From Bacteroidales bacterium (GTDB lineage Bacteria > Bacteroidota > Bacteroidia > Bacteroidales > F082), in assembly GCA_016281295.1 (NCBI GenBank), contig JAEEII010000327.1, positions 1 through 53,410 on the forward strand: a DNA stretch of 53,410 nucleotides, written 5' to 3'. A program made the translations under genes and the position numbers. Positions 1 through 7,270 of the stretch are shown one piece after another. Under the pieces are notes generated by a model. The model was given only the letters and a program-made list of their open reading frames with translations. It was not told the DNA's origin and did no database searches. Within the stretch, counting starts at the first letter, position 1. Each line of letters opens with the position of its first letter.

Positions 1-111
1 CTTTTGACGTTCGCGCAATTCCTTCACGACGCCGGTCTTTTCATACTTTCTCTTGTAGCGCTTCAAAGCTCTGTCGATGCTTTCGCCTTCTTTAACAGGA
101 ATAATAATCAT
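1..111 (-). CDS. rpsU: 30S ribosomal protein S21, N-terminal part (cut by window edge)
   Basis: Reading the minus strand from the ATG at 111 gives 37 codons beginning MIIIPVKEGESIDRALKRYK and continuing with KYEKTGVVKELRERQK. This is the conserved N-terminal half of ribosomal protein S21, a small basic protein of the 30S subunit involved in translation initiation. The family is about 60-65 residues long, so the C-terminal half lies beyond the left edge. The reading frame is intact. A TAnnTTTG box sits about 50 bases upstream. Confidence 0.95.
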   Translation of the reverse strand, partial: MIIIPVKEGESIDRALKRYKRKYEKTGVVKELRERQK

Positions 112-162
112 TTTAAAACACTTCCTTCTTTTAAATGGTTAATAATAGATTGAATGAGGGCG

Positions 163-170
163 CAAAGGTA
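163..170 (-). promoter_or_regulatory. Promoter -7 box for rpsU
   Basis: The minus strand reads TACCTTTG here, matching the Bacteroidota -7 consensus TAnnTTTG, about 50 bases before the rpsU start codon. I see no clear TTTG -33 box at the usual distance, so the assignment rests on the -7 box and its position. Confidence 0.5.
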
Positions 171-214
171 CAACTTTTTTTTGATTCAGAAAAGAAATGA
201 TTTGAATTTTTTTA

Positions 215-256
215 ACCTCACCCCCCGACCCCCTCTCCACAGTGGAGAGGGGGAGC
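215..256. repeat. Palindromic intergenic repeat, module A (left copy)
   Basis: A 42-base element contains a near-perfect palindrome at 229-253: 12-base arms CCCCCTCTCCAC / GTGGAGAGGGGG around a single A. The flanks are a C-rich stretch (215-228) and GAGCG. Its reverse complement recurs almost exactly at 53121-53162, and a shorter variant lies at 53207-53229. It resembles the non-coding REP-like repeats common between Bacteroidota genes. Confidence 0.8.
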
Positions 257-275
257 GTACTACCCCGGGCCCGTT

Positions 276-303
276 CTACCGAGATTTAACCCCTAACGGG
301 GTA
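276..303. repeat. Intergenic repeat, module B (left copy, inverted relative to right copies)
   Basis: The reverse complement of this stretch begins TACCCCGTTAGGGG and ends TCTCGGTAG. The same 28-base sequence is found twice at the right end (within 53019-53052 and 53074-53107). The core ACCCCGTTAGGGGT forms a small hairpin. On the reverse strand modules B and A keep the same order here as at the right end, joined by a short GC-rich linker. Confidence 0.75.
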
Positions 304-327
304 TTTCTAATCCGTGGGGTCCGCAAA

Positions 328-382
328 AGCCGTGGGTTCCGCAAGCTACACCCACGGCTGTTTAGTTACGCCCTTTCAGGGC
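328..382. repeat. Two further intergenic hairpins
   Basis: One hairpin has arms AGCCGTGGGT (328-337) and ACCCACGGCT (350-359). A second has arms GCCCT and AGGGC around TTC (370-382). Together with modules A and B they fill the gap next to rpsU with stem-loop-forming sequence. No open frame here is credible. Confidence 0.65.
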
Positions 383-388
383 TAACAC

Positions 389-568
389 TCACCTCTCCGG
401 GTAGGAGAAGCTTTTCGCTTGGGAGGCGGTGTTGAGGTAGATGTAGCCTTGGCCGGGGGTCAACTTGACCATGGTACCCACCCATTGACCCGTCGAGGCG
501 TCGTAGGAGCAGTTGGAGCCTTGACCCTTAATCATGTCGCCATGGTTTGGTGTGAGGCTTTCGAAGGC
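389..568 (-). pseudogene. Relic of a surface-protein C-terminus
   Basis: The minus strand holds 59 open codons before a TGA, with a TAG immediately upstream and no start codon. The translation contains FESLTPNHGDMIKGQGS, then YDASTGQWVGT and LTPGQGYIYLN. This resembles a repeat pattern (LTP-x-x-GD-x-IKGQ ... G-x-W-x-G ... LTPGxGY-x-Y) that I know from large secreted Bacteroidota surface proteins. It looks like the decayed 3' end of such a gene, isolated among intergenic repeats. The family call is by memory of the pattern. It could also be a fragment carried along with the repeats. Confidence 0.6.
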
Positions 569-684
569 CTATCTTTTAGGTGCCAGTCAGAGATTCGTGT
601 TCTCCACCTACCATCTCTCTGTTGGGCGGCACGGAAGGTCAAATACACTTTTTTTTTGAAAGATAAAAAAGAAAAAGACCATTT

Positions 685-745
685 CTTGCCGATAACGGCA
701 AAAAACACTATCTTTGCATCGGTTTTTGAACAACACTTGCCGATA
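685..745 (+). promoter_or_regulatory. Fic gene promoter with possible operator repeats
   Basis: TATCTTTG at 709-716 matches the Bacteroidota -7 box, with TTG at 686-688 twenty bases upstream as a likely -33 element. The -33 region is embedded in a perfect inverted repeat, TTGCCG (686-691) ATAA CGGCAA (696-701). The ten bases CTTGCCGATA occur at 685-694 and again at 736-745, immediately before the start codon. The paired sites 51 bases apart could be an operator. The helix-turn-helix at the start of the Fic protein is the obvious candidate binder, but that is inference. Confidence 0.6.
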
Positions 746-746
746 G

Positions 747-1628
747 ATGGATTACATTTCAGTCAGTCAATTCGCCGAACGCCACGGCATCAGCGAACGC
801 ACCGCCCGCAATTACTGCGCCACTGGAAAGATTAAGGGCGCATTCCTAACGGGTAAAACTTGGAACATTCCCGCTGACGCTACACTGCCCAAACGCACCA
901 AAACAAAAACCTCTCCCCTCCTCTCCGACTTGCGCAAACAAAAGGAAGCCAACATGAAAGGCGGCATCTATCATCGCACCCAGATTGACTTGACCTATAA
1001 CTCAAACCATATCGAAGGAAGTCGCCTGACCAAGGAGCAGACCCGATATATCTTTGAAACCAACACCTTAGGAATCACCTCGGAGAACACGCGCATCGAT
1101 GACATTTTGGAGACCGTCAACCATTTCCGTTGTGTCGATTATGTCATCGACCATGCCACAGACAAGATCACAGAGCCACACATTAAACAGCTGCATTTGA
1201 TACTGAAGACCAACACCTCCGACAGCCAAAAGTCGTGGTTTGCTGTGGGCGACTACAAACGTTTGGCAAATACCGTAGGCGAGAAAGAAACCGCACAGCC
1301 CACGGAAGTCCATAAAAAGATGAAGGCGCTGTTGGATGACTATTATTCCAAGAAACAGATCTCTTTTGACGACATCCTTGACTTCCATGTGCGTTTTGAA
1401 CGCATCCACCCTTTTCAGGACGGCAACGGACGTGTTGGCCGGCTGCTGATGTTTTGGCAATGCCTGCAAGCAGGTGAAGTGCCGTTCATCATCACCGAGG
1501 AACTGCGTCTTTTTTATTACAGAGGCATCCAAAATTGGGGGCAAATAAACGGCTTCCTACGCGACACCTGTCTGACAGCACAAGACCAGTACAAGGCGTT
1601 TCTCGATTATTTCGGAATAAGATATTAA
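747..1628 (+). CDS. Fic-domain protein with N-terminal helix-turn-helix and inhibitory helix motif
   Basis: This 293-residue protein carries the Fic signature HPFQDGNGRVGR starting at His221, the loop with which Fic enzymes transfer AMP (or related groups) from a nucleotide to a target side chain. Residues 1-50 look like an excisionase/MerR-type helix-turn-helix (VSQFAERHGISERTARNYCATG), suggesting DNA binding and autoregulation. Residues 86-91 read SNHIEG, matching the (S/T)xxxE(G/N) motif of the inhibitory helix. Because it lies N-terminal to the Fic core, this would be a class II, self-inhibited Fic protein. It has its own promoter with repeated sites. No separate antitoxin gene is adjacent. 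The target is unknown, and a toxin role is possible but not shown. Confidence 0.9.
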   Translation: MDYISVSQFAERHGISERTARNYCATGKIKGAFLTGKTWNIPADATLPKRTKTKTSPLLSDLRKQKEANMKGGIYHRTQIDLTYNSNHIEGSRLTKEQTRYIFETNTLGITSENTRIDDILETVNHFRCVDYVIDHATDKITEPHIKQLHLILKTNTSDSQKSWFAVGDYKRLANTVGEKETAQPTEVHKKMKALLDDYYSKKQISFDDILDFHVRFERIHPFQDGNGRVGRLLMFWQCLQAGEVPFIITEELRLFYYRGIQNWGQINGFLRDTCLTAQDQYKAFLDYFGIRY

Positions 1629-1653
1629 TCTAATGCAGCCTCATCATAATTCG

Positions 1654-1718
1654 TTCAATTCGAGAGATTCGTGGTTACCCCTCATCTCTCTGTCTATCAC
1701 CCTCTAAATTCTAAATTC
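1654..1718. repeat. Short intergenic repeats between convergent genes
   Basis: The stretch contains GAGATTCGTG followed by CATCTCTCTG, also seen in similar spacing at 582-613. It ends with CCCTCTAAATTCTAAATTC (1700-1718), whose exact reverse complement occurs at 53058-53076. The Fic gene and the radical SAM gene end on either side. I see no clear hairpin terminator. Confidence 0.5.
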
Positions 1719-1722
1719 TTGA

Positions 1723-2484
1723 TTAATTCTTCCCTCTCACCTGAACCCTAATTCCCTCCCGGACCAGCGGCGCAACAAGAGCATTCATCTCCTCCACCGT
1801 GAACTTCTGAAGTCCTTCCTCGGGGGTGGGACGGTCGATGGTATATGCCATCACCTCACGTGGCTTCAGCAGACGCACGATATCCATCCAGCCGTTCAGC
1901 ACTTCAGGCGACGAGCTGTCGAAGTCCTTGCTTCTCAAAAACATGGTCTGTAAGATGAAGTCACCGTTGAATTGCTTCAAAGCCTCCACCACCCTGTTCA
2001 CGTCATAGCCCGGAGCGGGATGGTTGATCTTCTCCACCAACGCGTTGGTAGGGGCATCGATCTTCATGATAGGATTGTCAACCTTACGAAGCGCAGCGAA
2101 AATCTCAGGACGGTGCACCTGCGTGGCATTCGAAAGCACGGAGACTTTTGCTTGTGGGAAATAACAGTCACGCAACGCTATGGTGTCGTCGATGATCTGT
2201 GGAAACGCTGGATGTAACGTGGACTCGCCATCGCCTGAAAAAGTGAAGGAATCCACGGGAGTCCCTTCTTCTTTCATCTTCAAAAGTTTACGCTCCAAGG
2301 CCACATGGACCTCTTCTGCTGAAGGAAGCCGTGTGTCGTCTTTCCCATCACGGTTCCATCCACACTCACAATAGATGCAATCAAAAGAACAAATCTTGCC
2401 ATTAACGGGCATCAAATTGATACCCAACGAATTCCCTAATCTACGGCTTTTTATGGGTCCGAAAACGGTCTCTTCTCTAATCAT
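1723..2484 (-). CDS. Radical SAM protein, wyosine-synthase-like (COG0731 type)
   Basis: This 253-residue protein has the radical SAM cluster motif CSFDCIYC (CxxxCxxC) about 30 residues from its start, preceded by FGPIKSRRLGNSLGINLMP. That opening is typical of the TYW1-like COG0731 group of Fe-S oxidoreductases, whose bacterial members mostly have no assigned reaction. FSGDGESTLHP is the expected glycine-rich SAM-binding stretch. I chose the ATG at 2484 because MIREETVFGP starts the conserved region and a promoter lies just upstream. The longer frame would run through that promoter. It is transcribed divergently from the aldolase gene. Confidence 0.85.
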   Translation of the reverse strand: MIREETVFGPIKSRRLGNSLGINLMPVNGKICSFDCIYCECGWNRDGKDDTRLPSAEEVHVALERKLLKMKEEGTPVDSFTFSGDGESTLHPAFPQIIDDTIALRDCYFPQAKVSVLSNATQVHRPEIFAALRKVDNPIMKIDAPTNALVEKINHPAPGYDVNRVVEALKQFNGDFILQTMFLRSKDFDSSSPEVLNGWMDIVRLLKPREVMAYTIDRPTPEEGLQKFTVEEMNALVAPLVREGIRVQVRGKN

Positions 2485-2505
2485 ATAATCTTTTTTTTGA
2501 AACGG

Positions 2506-2552
2506 CAAAAATAACAATAATGGCTGTACATAAAACAAAAATCGTATTTTTG
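2506..2552. promoter_or_regulatory. Overlapping divergent promoters for the radical SAM and aldolase genes
   Basis: On the minus strand TTTG (2539-2536) is followed after 22 bases by TATTTTTG (2513-2506), a good Bacteroidota promoter for the radical SAM gene with a leader of under 25 bases. On the plus strand TATTTTTG at 2545-2552 fits the -7 box for the aldolase, 27 bases before its ATG, though I see no plus-strand TTTG upstream. The two promoters overlap, so they may compete. Confidence 0.6.
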
Positions 2553-2579
2553 CAAAAAATCACATTAATCTACTACAAT

Positions 2580-3587
2580 ATGATCAGCTATAAAGAACTG
2601 GGACTCGTGAACACCCGTAAAATGTTCGCCAAGGCCGTTGATGGCGGTTATGCCATCCCCGCATTCAATTTCAACAACATGGAACAGCTCCAAGCCATCA
2701 TCATGGCTGCAGTGGAGACCAAGTCACCCGTCATCCTGCAAGTGTCAAAAGGAGCCCGTAATTACGCCAACCAGACCCTGCTCCGCTACATGGCTCAAGG
2801 AGCGGTGGAATATGCCAAGGAGTTGGGTTGCGCCCATCCCGAGATTGTGCTGCATCTCGACCACGGCGACTCGTTTGAACTCTGCAAGTCGTGCATCGAC
2901 ATGGGCTTCTCTTCCGTGATGATTGACGGCTCCGCCCTGCCCTACGACGAAAATGTGGCTGTCACCAAAAAGGTGGTGGAATATGCTCATCAGTTTGATG
3001 TCACGGTGGAAGGCGAGCTCGGCGTGTTGGCCGGCGTGGAAGACGAGGTGGCTGCTGAAGAGAGCCATTACACCAAGCCTGAGGAAGTCATCGACTTCGT
3101 GACCAAGACCGGTGTGGACAGCCTTGCCATCTCCATCGGAACCTCGCATGGCGCCTACAAGTTCACTCCCGAACAATGCACCGTTGACCCCGCCACGGGT
3201 CGTCTCGTTCCTCCTCCGTTGGCTTTCGACGTTCTTGAGGCCATCGAGAAAAAGCTGCCCGGCTTCCCCATCGTGCTTCACGGCTCAAGCTCCGTCCCAC
3301 AAGATGAGGTTGACACCATCAACGCCAATGGTGGTTGCTTGAAAGCCGCCGTGGGCATCCCCGAGGAGCAACTCCGCAAGGCTGCCAAGAGCGCGGTTTG
3401 CAAGATCAACATCGACAGCGACAGCCGTCTCGCCATGACCGCCGCCATCCGCAAGACCTTCGCCGAGAAACCCGCCGAGTTCGACCCTCGCAAGTACCTC
3501 GGACCAGCCCGTGACAACATGAAGAAACTTTATATCCATAAGATTGTCAACGTGTTAGGCTCCAACGACAAGCTCATCGAAAAATAA
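2580..3587 (+). CDS. fba: Class II fructose-bisphosphate aldolase
   Basis: This 335-residue protein is a zinc-dependent aldolase that interconverts fructose 1,6-bisphosphate with dihydroxyacetone phosphate and glyceraldehyde 3-phosphate in glycolysis and gluconeogenesis. Visible motifs are IPAFNFNNMEQ near the start, HLDHGDSFE (zinc and catalytic region), MIDGSALPYDEN, the zinc-ligand stretch ISIGTSHGAYKF, and LHGSSSVP for phosphate binding. The ATG at 2580 is chosen because an upstream extension would read through the promoter box. The length is normal for the family. A series of hairpins follows the stop. Confidence 0.95.
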   Translation: MISYKELGLVNTRKMFAKAVDGGYAIPAFNFNNMEQLQAIIMAAVETKSPVILQVSKGARNYANQTLLRYMAQGAVEYAKELGCAHPEIVLHLDHGDSFELCKSCIDMGFSSVMIDGSALPYDENVAVTKKVVEYAHQFDVTVEGELGVLAGVEDEVAAEESHYTKPEEVIDFVTKTGVDSLAISIGTSHGAYKFTPEQCTVDPATGRLVPPPLAFDVLEAIEKKLPGFPIVLHGSSSVPQDEVDTINANGGCLKAAVGIPEEQLRKAAKSAVCKINIDSDSRLAMTAAIRKTFAEKPAEFDPRKYLGPARDNMKKLYIHKIVNVLGSNDKLIEK

Positions 3588-3589
3588 AC

Positions 3590-3669
3590 GGCCTGAAAGG
3601 CCAGAAGCCATCATGCCCAGGGCGTTGCCCTGGGCAACGATGGACACGATAGCGAACACCCCAAAGGGG
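3590..3669. repeat. Three consecutive intergenic hairpins after fba
   Basis: GGCCT-GAA-AGGCC (3590-3602), GCCCAGGGC-GTT-GCCCTGGGC (3615-3635) and CCCC-AAA-GGGG (3659-3669) follow one another in 80 bases. They share composition and style with the repeats at the left edge. They may slow or end transcription from fba, but there is no T-run as in a standard terminator. Confidence 0.65.
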
Positions 3670-3692
3670 CAAAAGCAAAAAAACAAAGCGCC

Positions 3693-4025
3693 ATGAATAA
3701 TCCGAAAAAGATCTGGAACATTCCCATGTTCAGCAAAGAGAAAGGAGCTTTTCTTCACTTTTTGATAGTTTACGGCATCATCGGATGTATTTCAATGATT
3801 TATCCCGTGATAAAAGCCGGACTATCATGGATAGCTATTGTTATAGGATTAGTAATACTCATTTATTTTACGATCCTTTATGGTATTTCAGCATTCATCG
3901 CCTATCGCACCAAAATGTTCCCGAAATTAAGTAGCCGAGAGAATCTTCATGCAAGATGCTTTTCCATCCTTTCACTACTCACTTTGGCAATACTCTTCTT
4001 GGTCATCACAATAGTAACATTTTAA
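3693..4025 (+). CDS. Small membrane protein of unknown function
   Basis: I do not recognise this 110-residue protein. It has about three hydrophobic segments: around residues 21-42 (FLHFLIVYGIIGCISMIYPV), 45-70 and 88-109. A basic linker with RTKMFPKLSSRENLHAR lies between the last two. It ends four bases before purB and so is probably co-transcribed with purB and the exporter. Base composition is more AT-rich than its neighbours. The frame is open with a sensible start after the hairpin block, and I judge it a real gene. Confidence 0.6.
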   Translation: MNNPKKIWNIPMFSKEKGAFLHFLIVYGIIGCISMIYPVIKAGLSWIAIVIGLVILIYFTILYGISAFIAYRTKMFPKLSSRENLHARCFSILSLLTLAILFLVITIVTF

Positions 4026-4029
4026 AAAA

Positions 4030-5376
4030 ATGAGTTTCACTCCTTTAAAAGCCATATCCCCTGTTGACGGCAGATACCACAGCAAAACCGTCGAACTCAA
4101 TGATTTCTTCTCCGAATTCGCCCTTATCCGCTACCGCGTGATGGTCGAAGTGGAGTATTTCATCGCTTTGTGCGAAATCCCGTTGCCCCAGTTGGAAGAC
4201 TTCGAGGGTGATTTTGAAGACCTCCGTGCCATCTACGAGGAGTTCCAGACCGAAGATGCCGAGGAAATCAAGGAAATCGAGAAGACTACCAACCATGACG
4301 TGAAGGCGGTGGAATATTTCCTGAAACGCCAGTTCGACGAGATGGGACTCGAGAAATGGAAAGAGTTCCTGCATTTCGGCTTGACCTCGCAGGACATCAA
4401 CAACACCGCCGTGCCGCTCTCCATGATGGAAGCCCACAAGCTGGTGGTGAAGCCTGCCATCGAGGAGGTCATCGACAAGCTGAAAGGCATGGCCAAAGAG
4501 TGGCGCGACATCCCGATGCTCGCCCGCACCCACGGCCAGCCTGCCAGTCCCACCCACCTCGGCAAAGAGATTTACGTGTTCGTAGAACGTCTCGACGATC
4601 AGCTGAAGATGCTCAACAACGTGCCCTTCACTGCCAAGTTCGGCGGTGCCACAGGTAACATGAACGCCCATAAGGTGGCCTATCCTGATATCGACTGGCC
4701 GGCTTTTGCCAAGAGTTTTGTAGAGAAGAGCCTCAAGCTTAAACGCCAGAAGACCACCACCCAGATTGAGCATTACGACTATATGGCCGCATACTTCGAT
4801 GCCCTGCGTCGCATCAATACCATTTTGATCGACCTGTCGCGCGACATCTGGATGTACGTCTCCATGGAATACTTCAAGCAGAAGATCAAGGCTGGGGAAG
4901 TCGGCTCGTCGGCGATGCCCCATAAAGTCAACCCCATCGACTTCGAGAACGCTGAAGGCAACCTCGGCATGGCCAACGCCATCCTCACCTTCCTGAGCAC
5001 CAAGCTTCCCATCAGCAGGTTACAGCGCGACCTCACCGACTCCACCGTTACCCGCAACATCGGCGTACCAATAGCCCACACCTTAATTGCCGTTAAATCC
5101 CTGTTAAAAGGTTTGGATAAGCTGCTGCTCAACGAGGACAAGATCCGCCAAGACCTACAACAGAACTATGCCGTGGTAGCTGAAGCCATTCAAACGATAC
5201 TGCGCCGCGAGGAGATTGAAGGAGCCTACGAGTTGCTGAAAGAACTCACCCGGACCAACAAGCACATCGACAAGGAGACCATCGACGAGTTCATCAACAA
5301 ACTCCCCGTGAAAGAAAACATCAAAGAAGAACTGAGAGCCATCACACCGGAGAATTACACGGGATTCAACTATTAA
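4030..5376 (+). CDS. purB: Adenylosuccinate lyase
   Basis: This 448-residue protein is the purine-synthesis lyase that releases fumarate from SAICAR and from adenylosuccinate. The superfamily signature is present as GSSAMPHKVNPIDFEN (SSxMPxKxNPxxxE), along with the N-terminal SPVDGRYHSKT and the active-site stretch HFGLTSQDINNTA. ARTHGQPASPTHLGKE carries the conserved catalytic-region histidine. Length and order are typical. The exporter gene follows after three bases, so the two are likely in one transcript. Confidence 0.96.
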   Translation: MSFTPLKAISPVDGRYHSKTVELNDFFSEFALIRYRVMVEVEYFIALCEIPLPQLEDFEGDFEDLRAIYEEFQTEDAEEIKEIEKTTNHDVKAVEYFLKRQFDEMGLEKWKEFLHFGLTSQDINNTAVPLSMMEAHKLVVKPAIEEVIDKLKGMAKEWRDIPMLARTHGQPASPTHLGKEIYVFVERLDDQLKMLNNVPFTAKFGGATGNMNAHKVAYPDIDWPAFAKSFVEKSLKLKRQKTTTQIEHYDYMAAYFDALRRINTILIDLSRDIWMYVSMEYFKQKIKAGEVGSSAMPHKVNPIDFENAEGNLGMANAILTFLSTKLPISRLQRDLTDSTVTRNIGVPIAHTLIAVKSLLKGLDKLLLNEDKIRQDLQQNYAVVAEAIQTILRREEIEGAYELLKELTRTNKHIDKETIDEFINKLPVKENIKEELRAITPENYTGFNY

Positions 5377-5379
5377 AGC

Positions 5380-7212
5380 ATGTCGAAAAACCGTCCTTTC
5401 CACCGGATCCTCTCTTACGTAAAACCTTATTGGTTCTACATCCTGTTGAATTTGATATTCAACTTGATGGCCATTTTCTTCTCCCTTTTTTCTTTCGCTC
5501 TGGTGGTGCCTTTTCTCAACTTGCTTTTCCAGACCGATGCCATCGAGGCCGTTGCCAAACCCGAATTCCATCTCTCTTCTGACTATCTGACCAGTTATCT
5601 GAATTATCAGATGAGCAACCTCATCCTCGAGAACGGCCATAGTTATGCATTGGCATTCATCTGTTTCTTCCTGCTCATCGCTTTCTTCTTCCGCAATGTC
5701 GGAAGGTTCTTTGCCTGCTTCTTTATGGCCAAAGCCCGGGTGGGTGCCATCAAAGACCTGAGGAGCGACATCTATAACAAGATTTTGATTTTGCCGCTTT
5801 CTTTCTACAGCAATCAAAAGAAGGGCGACATCATGGCTCGCATCACCACCGACGTGCAGGAGGTGGAGGTCTCCATCCTCAACTGGATTGAGATGCTGAT
5901 TAAGGACCCATTGACCATTATCCTCTATTTCGTTTTCATGCTCAGTTTGAGTCCAAAACTAACCTTGTTCGTGCTGGTTGTCCTGCCCATTGCGGGTTTC
6001 CTCATTGGTAAAGTAGGCAAAGCCCTCAAAAAACAGTCGAAGGAAAGCCAAAACCGACTCGCGGGGATGATCTCCACCATCGAGGAGTCAATCTCGGGGT
6101 TACGCATCATCAAAGGATTCAACGCCATCCGCTATTCAAGCGAAAAGTTCGCCGAGCAAAACGAACAGTATTCCAAGACCTTGGTCGGTGTTCATCGCAA
6201 ACGAGAGATGAGTTCTCCCATGAGCGAGTTCCTCTCCGCCATTGTGGTCATCATCGTATTATGGTTTGGCGGCAAGCTGATTCTTGGAGGCGGAAGCAGT
6301 ATTGGAGCAGCGGATTTCATCACTTATATAGTAGTGTTTTCGCAAATCATCTCTCCAGCAAAATCGTTCTCGCAAGGTTATTACAACATCCAGAAAGGCG
6401 TGGCCTCAGCGGAGCGCATTTTCGAGATTCTGGATGCCGACGAGGTGATTACAGAAAAAGAAAACGCCCTGAGTATTAAAGATTTCAATCATCAAATCGA
6501 GTACAAAGACGTAAGTTTCCGTTACGCAAAAGACGATGTGCTGAAAGACATCAACCTTATTATTAATAAAGGTAAGATTGTCGCGCTCGTTGGGGAAAGC
6601 GGAGGAGGCAAATCAACGATGATTGATTTGCTGCCACGTTTCTACGATGTGTGTGAAGGGCGGATTATGATTGACGGCCATGATATCCGGGATTATAAGA
6701 TCAACGACTTGAGAGGCTTGATGGGCATTGTCACTCAAGACACCATCCTTTTCAACGACACGGTGTTCAACAACATCGCTTTCGGCATGGAGAACGTGTC
6801 GAAGGAGGCCGTCATCGAAGCCGCCAAGATTGCCAACGCCCATGAGTTCATCATGGAGATGGAACATGGTTACGACACTGCCATTGGCGATCGGGGCATG
6901 AATCTCAGTGGAGGTCAGCGGCAGCGTTTGAGCATTGCCCGCGCCGTGCTCAAGAACCCACCTATATTAATATTAGATGAGGCCACTTCCTCTTTGGACA
7001 CTGAGAGCGAGCGTTTGGTGCAGGATGCCCTGTCGAAGGTGATGAGCCAGCGCACTTCCATTGTGATTGCGCACAGGCTTTCCACCATCCAACATGCCGA
7101 CGAGATCATTGTGCTTCAGAAAGGACAGATCATCGAGCGAGGCAGACATGAGGAACTCATCGCCCTTGGAGGGATTTACAAAAAGCTCACTGATCTGCAA
7201 TCATTTCAATAA
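5380..7212 (+). CDS. ABC transporter, MsbA-type lipid exporter (fused membrane and ATPase domains)
   Basis: This 610-residue half-transporter has a six-helix exporter membrane domain (about 1-330) and an ATPase domain (about 365-600). The ATPase shows Walker A GESGGGKST, Q-loop VTQDT, signature LSGGQRQR, Walker B ILILDEATSSLD and the switch histidine in IAHRLST. Architecture and length match MsbA, which flips lipid A or other lipids across the inner membrane as a homodimer. A peptide or drug exporter of the same fold cannot be excluded. It follows purB directly. Confidence 0.85.
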   Translation: MSKNRPFHRILSYVKPYWFYILLNLIFNLMAIFFSLFSFALVVPFLNLLFQTDAIEAVAKPEFHLSSDYLTSYLNYQMSNLILENGHSYALAFICFFLLIAFFFRNVGRFFACFFMAKARVGAIKDLRSDIYNKILILPLSFYSNQKKGDIMARITTDVQEVEVSILNWIEMLIKDPLTIILYFVFMLSLSPKLTLFVLVVLPIAGFLIGKVGKALKKQSKESQNRLAGMISTIEESISGLRIIKGFNAIRYSSEKFAEQNEQYSKTLVGVHRKREMSSPMSEFLSAIVVIIVLWFGGKLILGGGSSIGAADFITYIVVFSQIISPAKSFSQGYYNIQKGVASAERIFEILDADEVITEKENALSIKDFNHQIEYKDVSFRYAKDDVLKDINLIINKGKIVALVGESGGGKSTMIDLLPRFYDVCEGRIMIDGHDIRDYKINDLRGLMGIVTQDTILFNDTVFNNIAFGMENVSKEAVIEAAKIANAHEFIMEMEHGYDTAIGDRGMNLSGGQRQRLSIARAVLKNPPILILDEATSSLDTESERLVQDALSKVMSQRTSIVIAHRLSTIQHADEIIVLQKGQIIERGRHEELIALGGIYKKLTDLQSFQ

Positions 7213-7270
7213 TTTTTTGTATTTTAGCCGATTCTAACAAACAAAATCAATCATCTAAAGAATAAAGCCT

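Noticed and set aside
154..435. Plus-strand 93-codon open frame next to rpsU
   Set aside because: It runs through the palindromic repeats and the relic fragment; its sequence is translated repeat with no protein-like features.
419..835. Plus-strand 138-codon open frame
   Set aside because: It is antisense to the relic fragment and crosses the Fic promoter and start codon.
747..1628. Classical Fic/antitoxin pair
   Set aside because: No separate small antitoxin gene flanks it; the inhibitory motif is within the same protein.
4045..4923. Long minus-strand frame of 292 codons opposite purB
   Set aside because: It is a shadow of a conserved gene with strong third-position bias; no protein family is recognisable in it.
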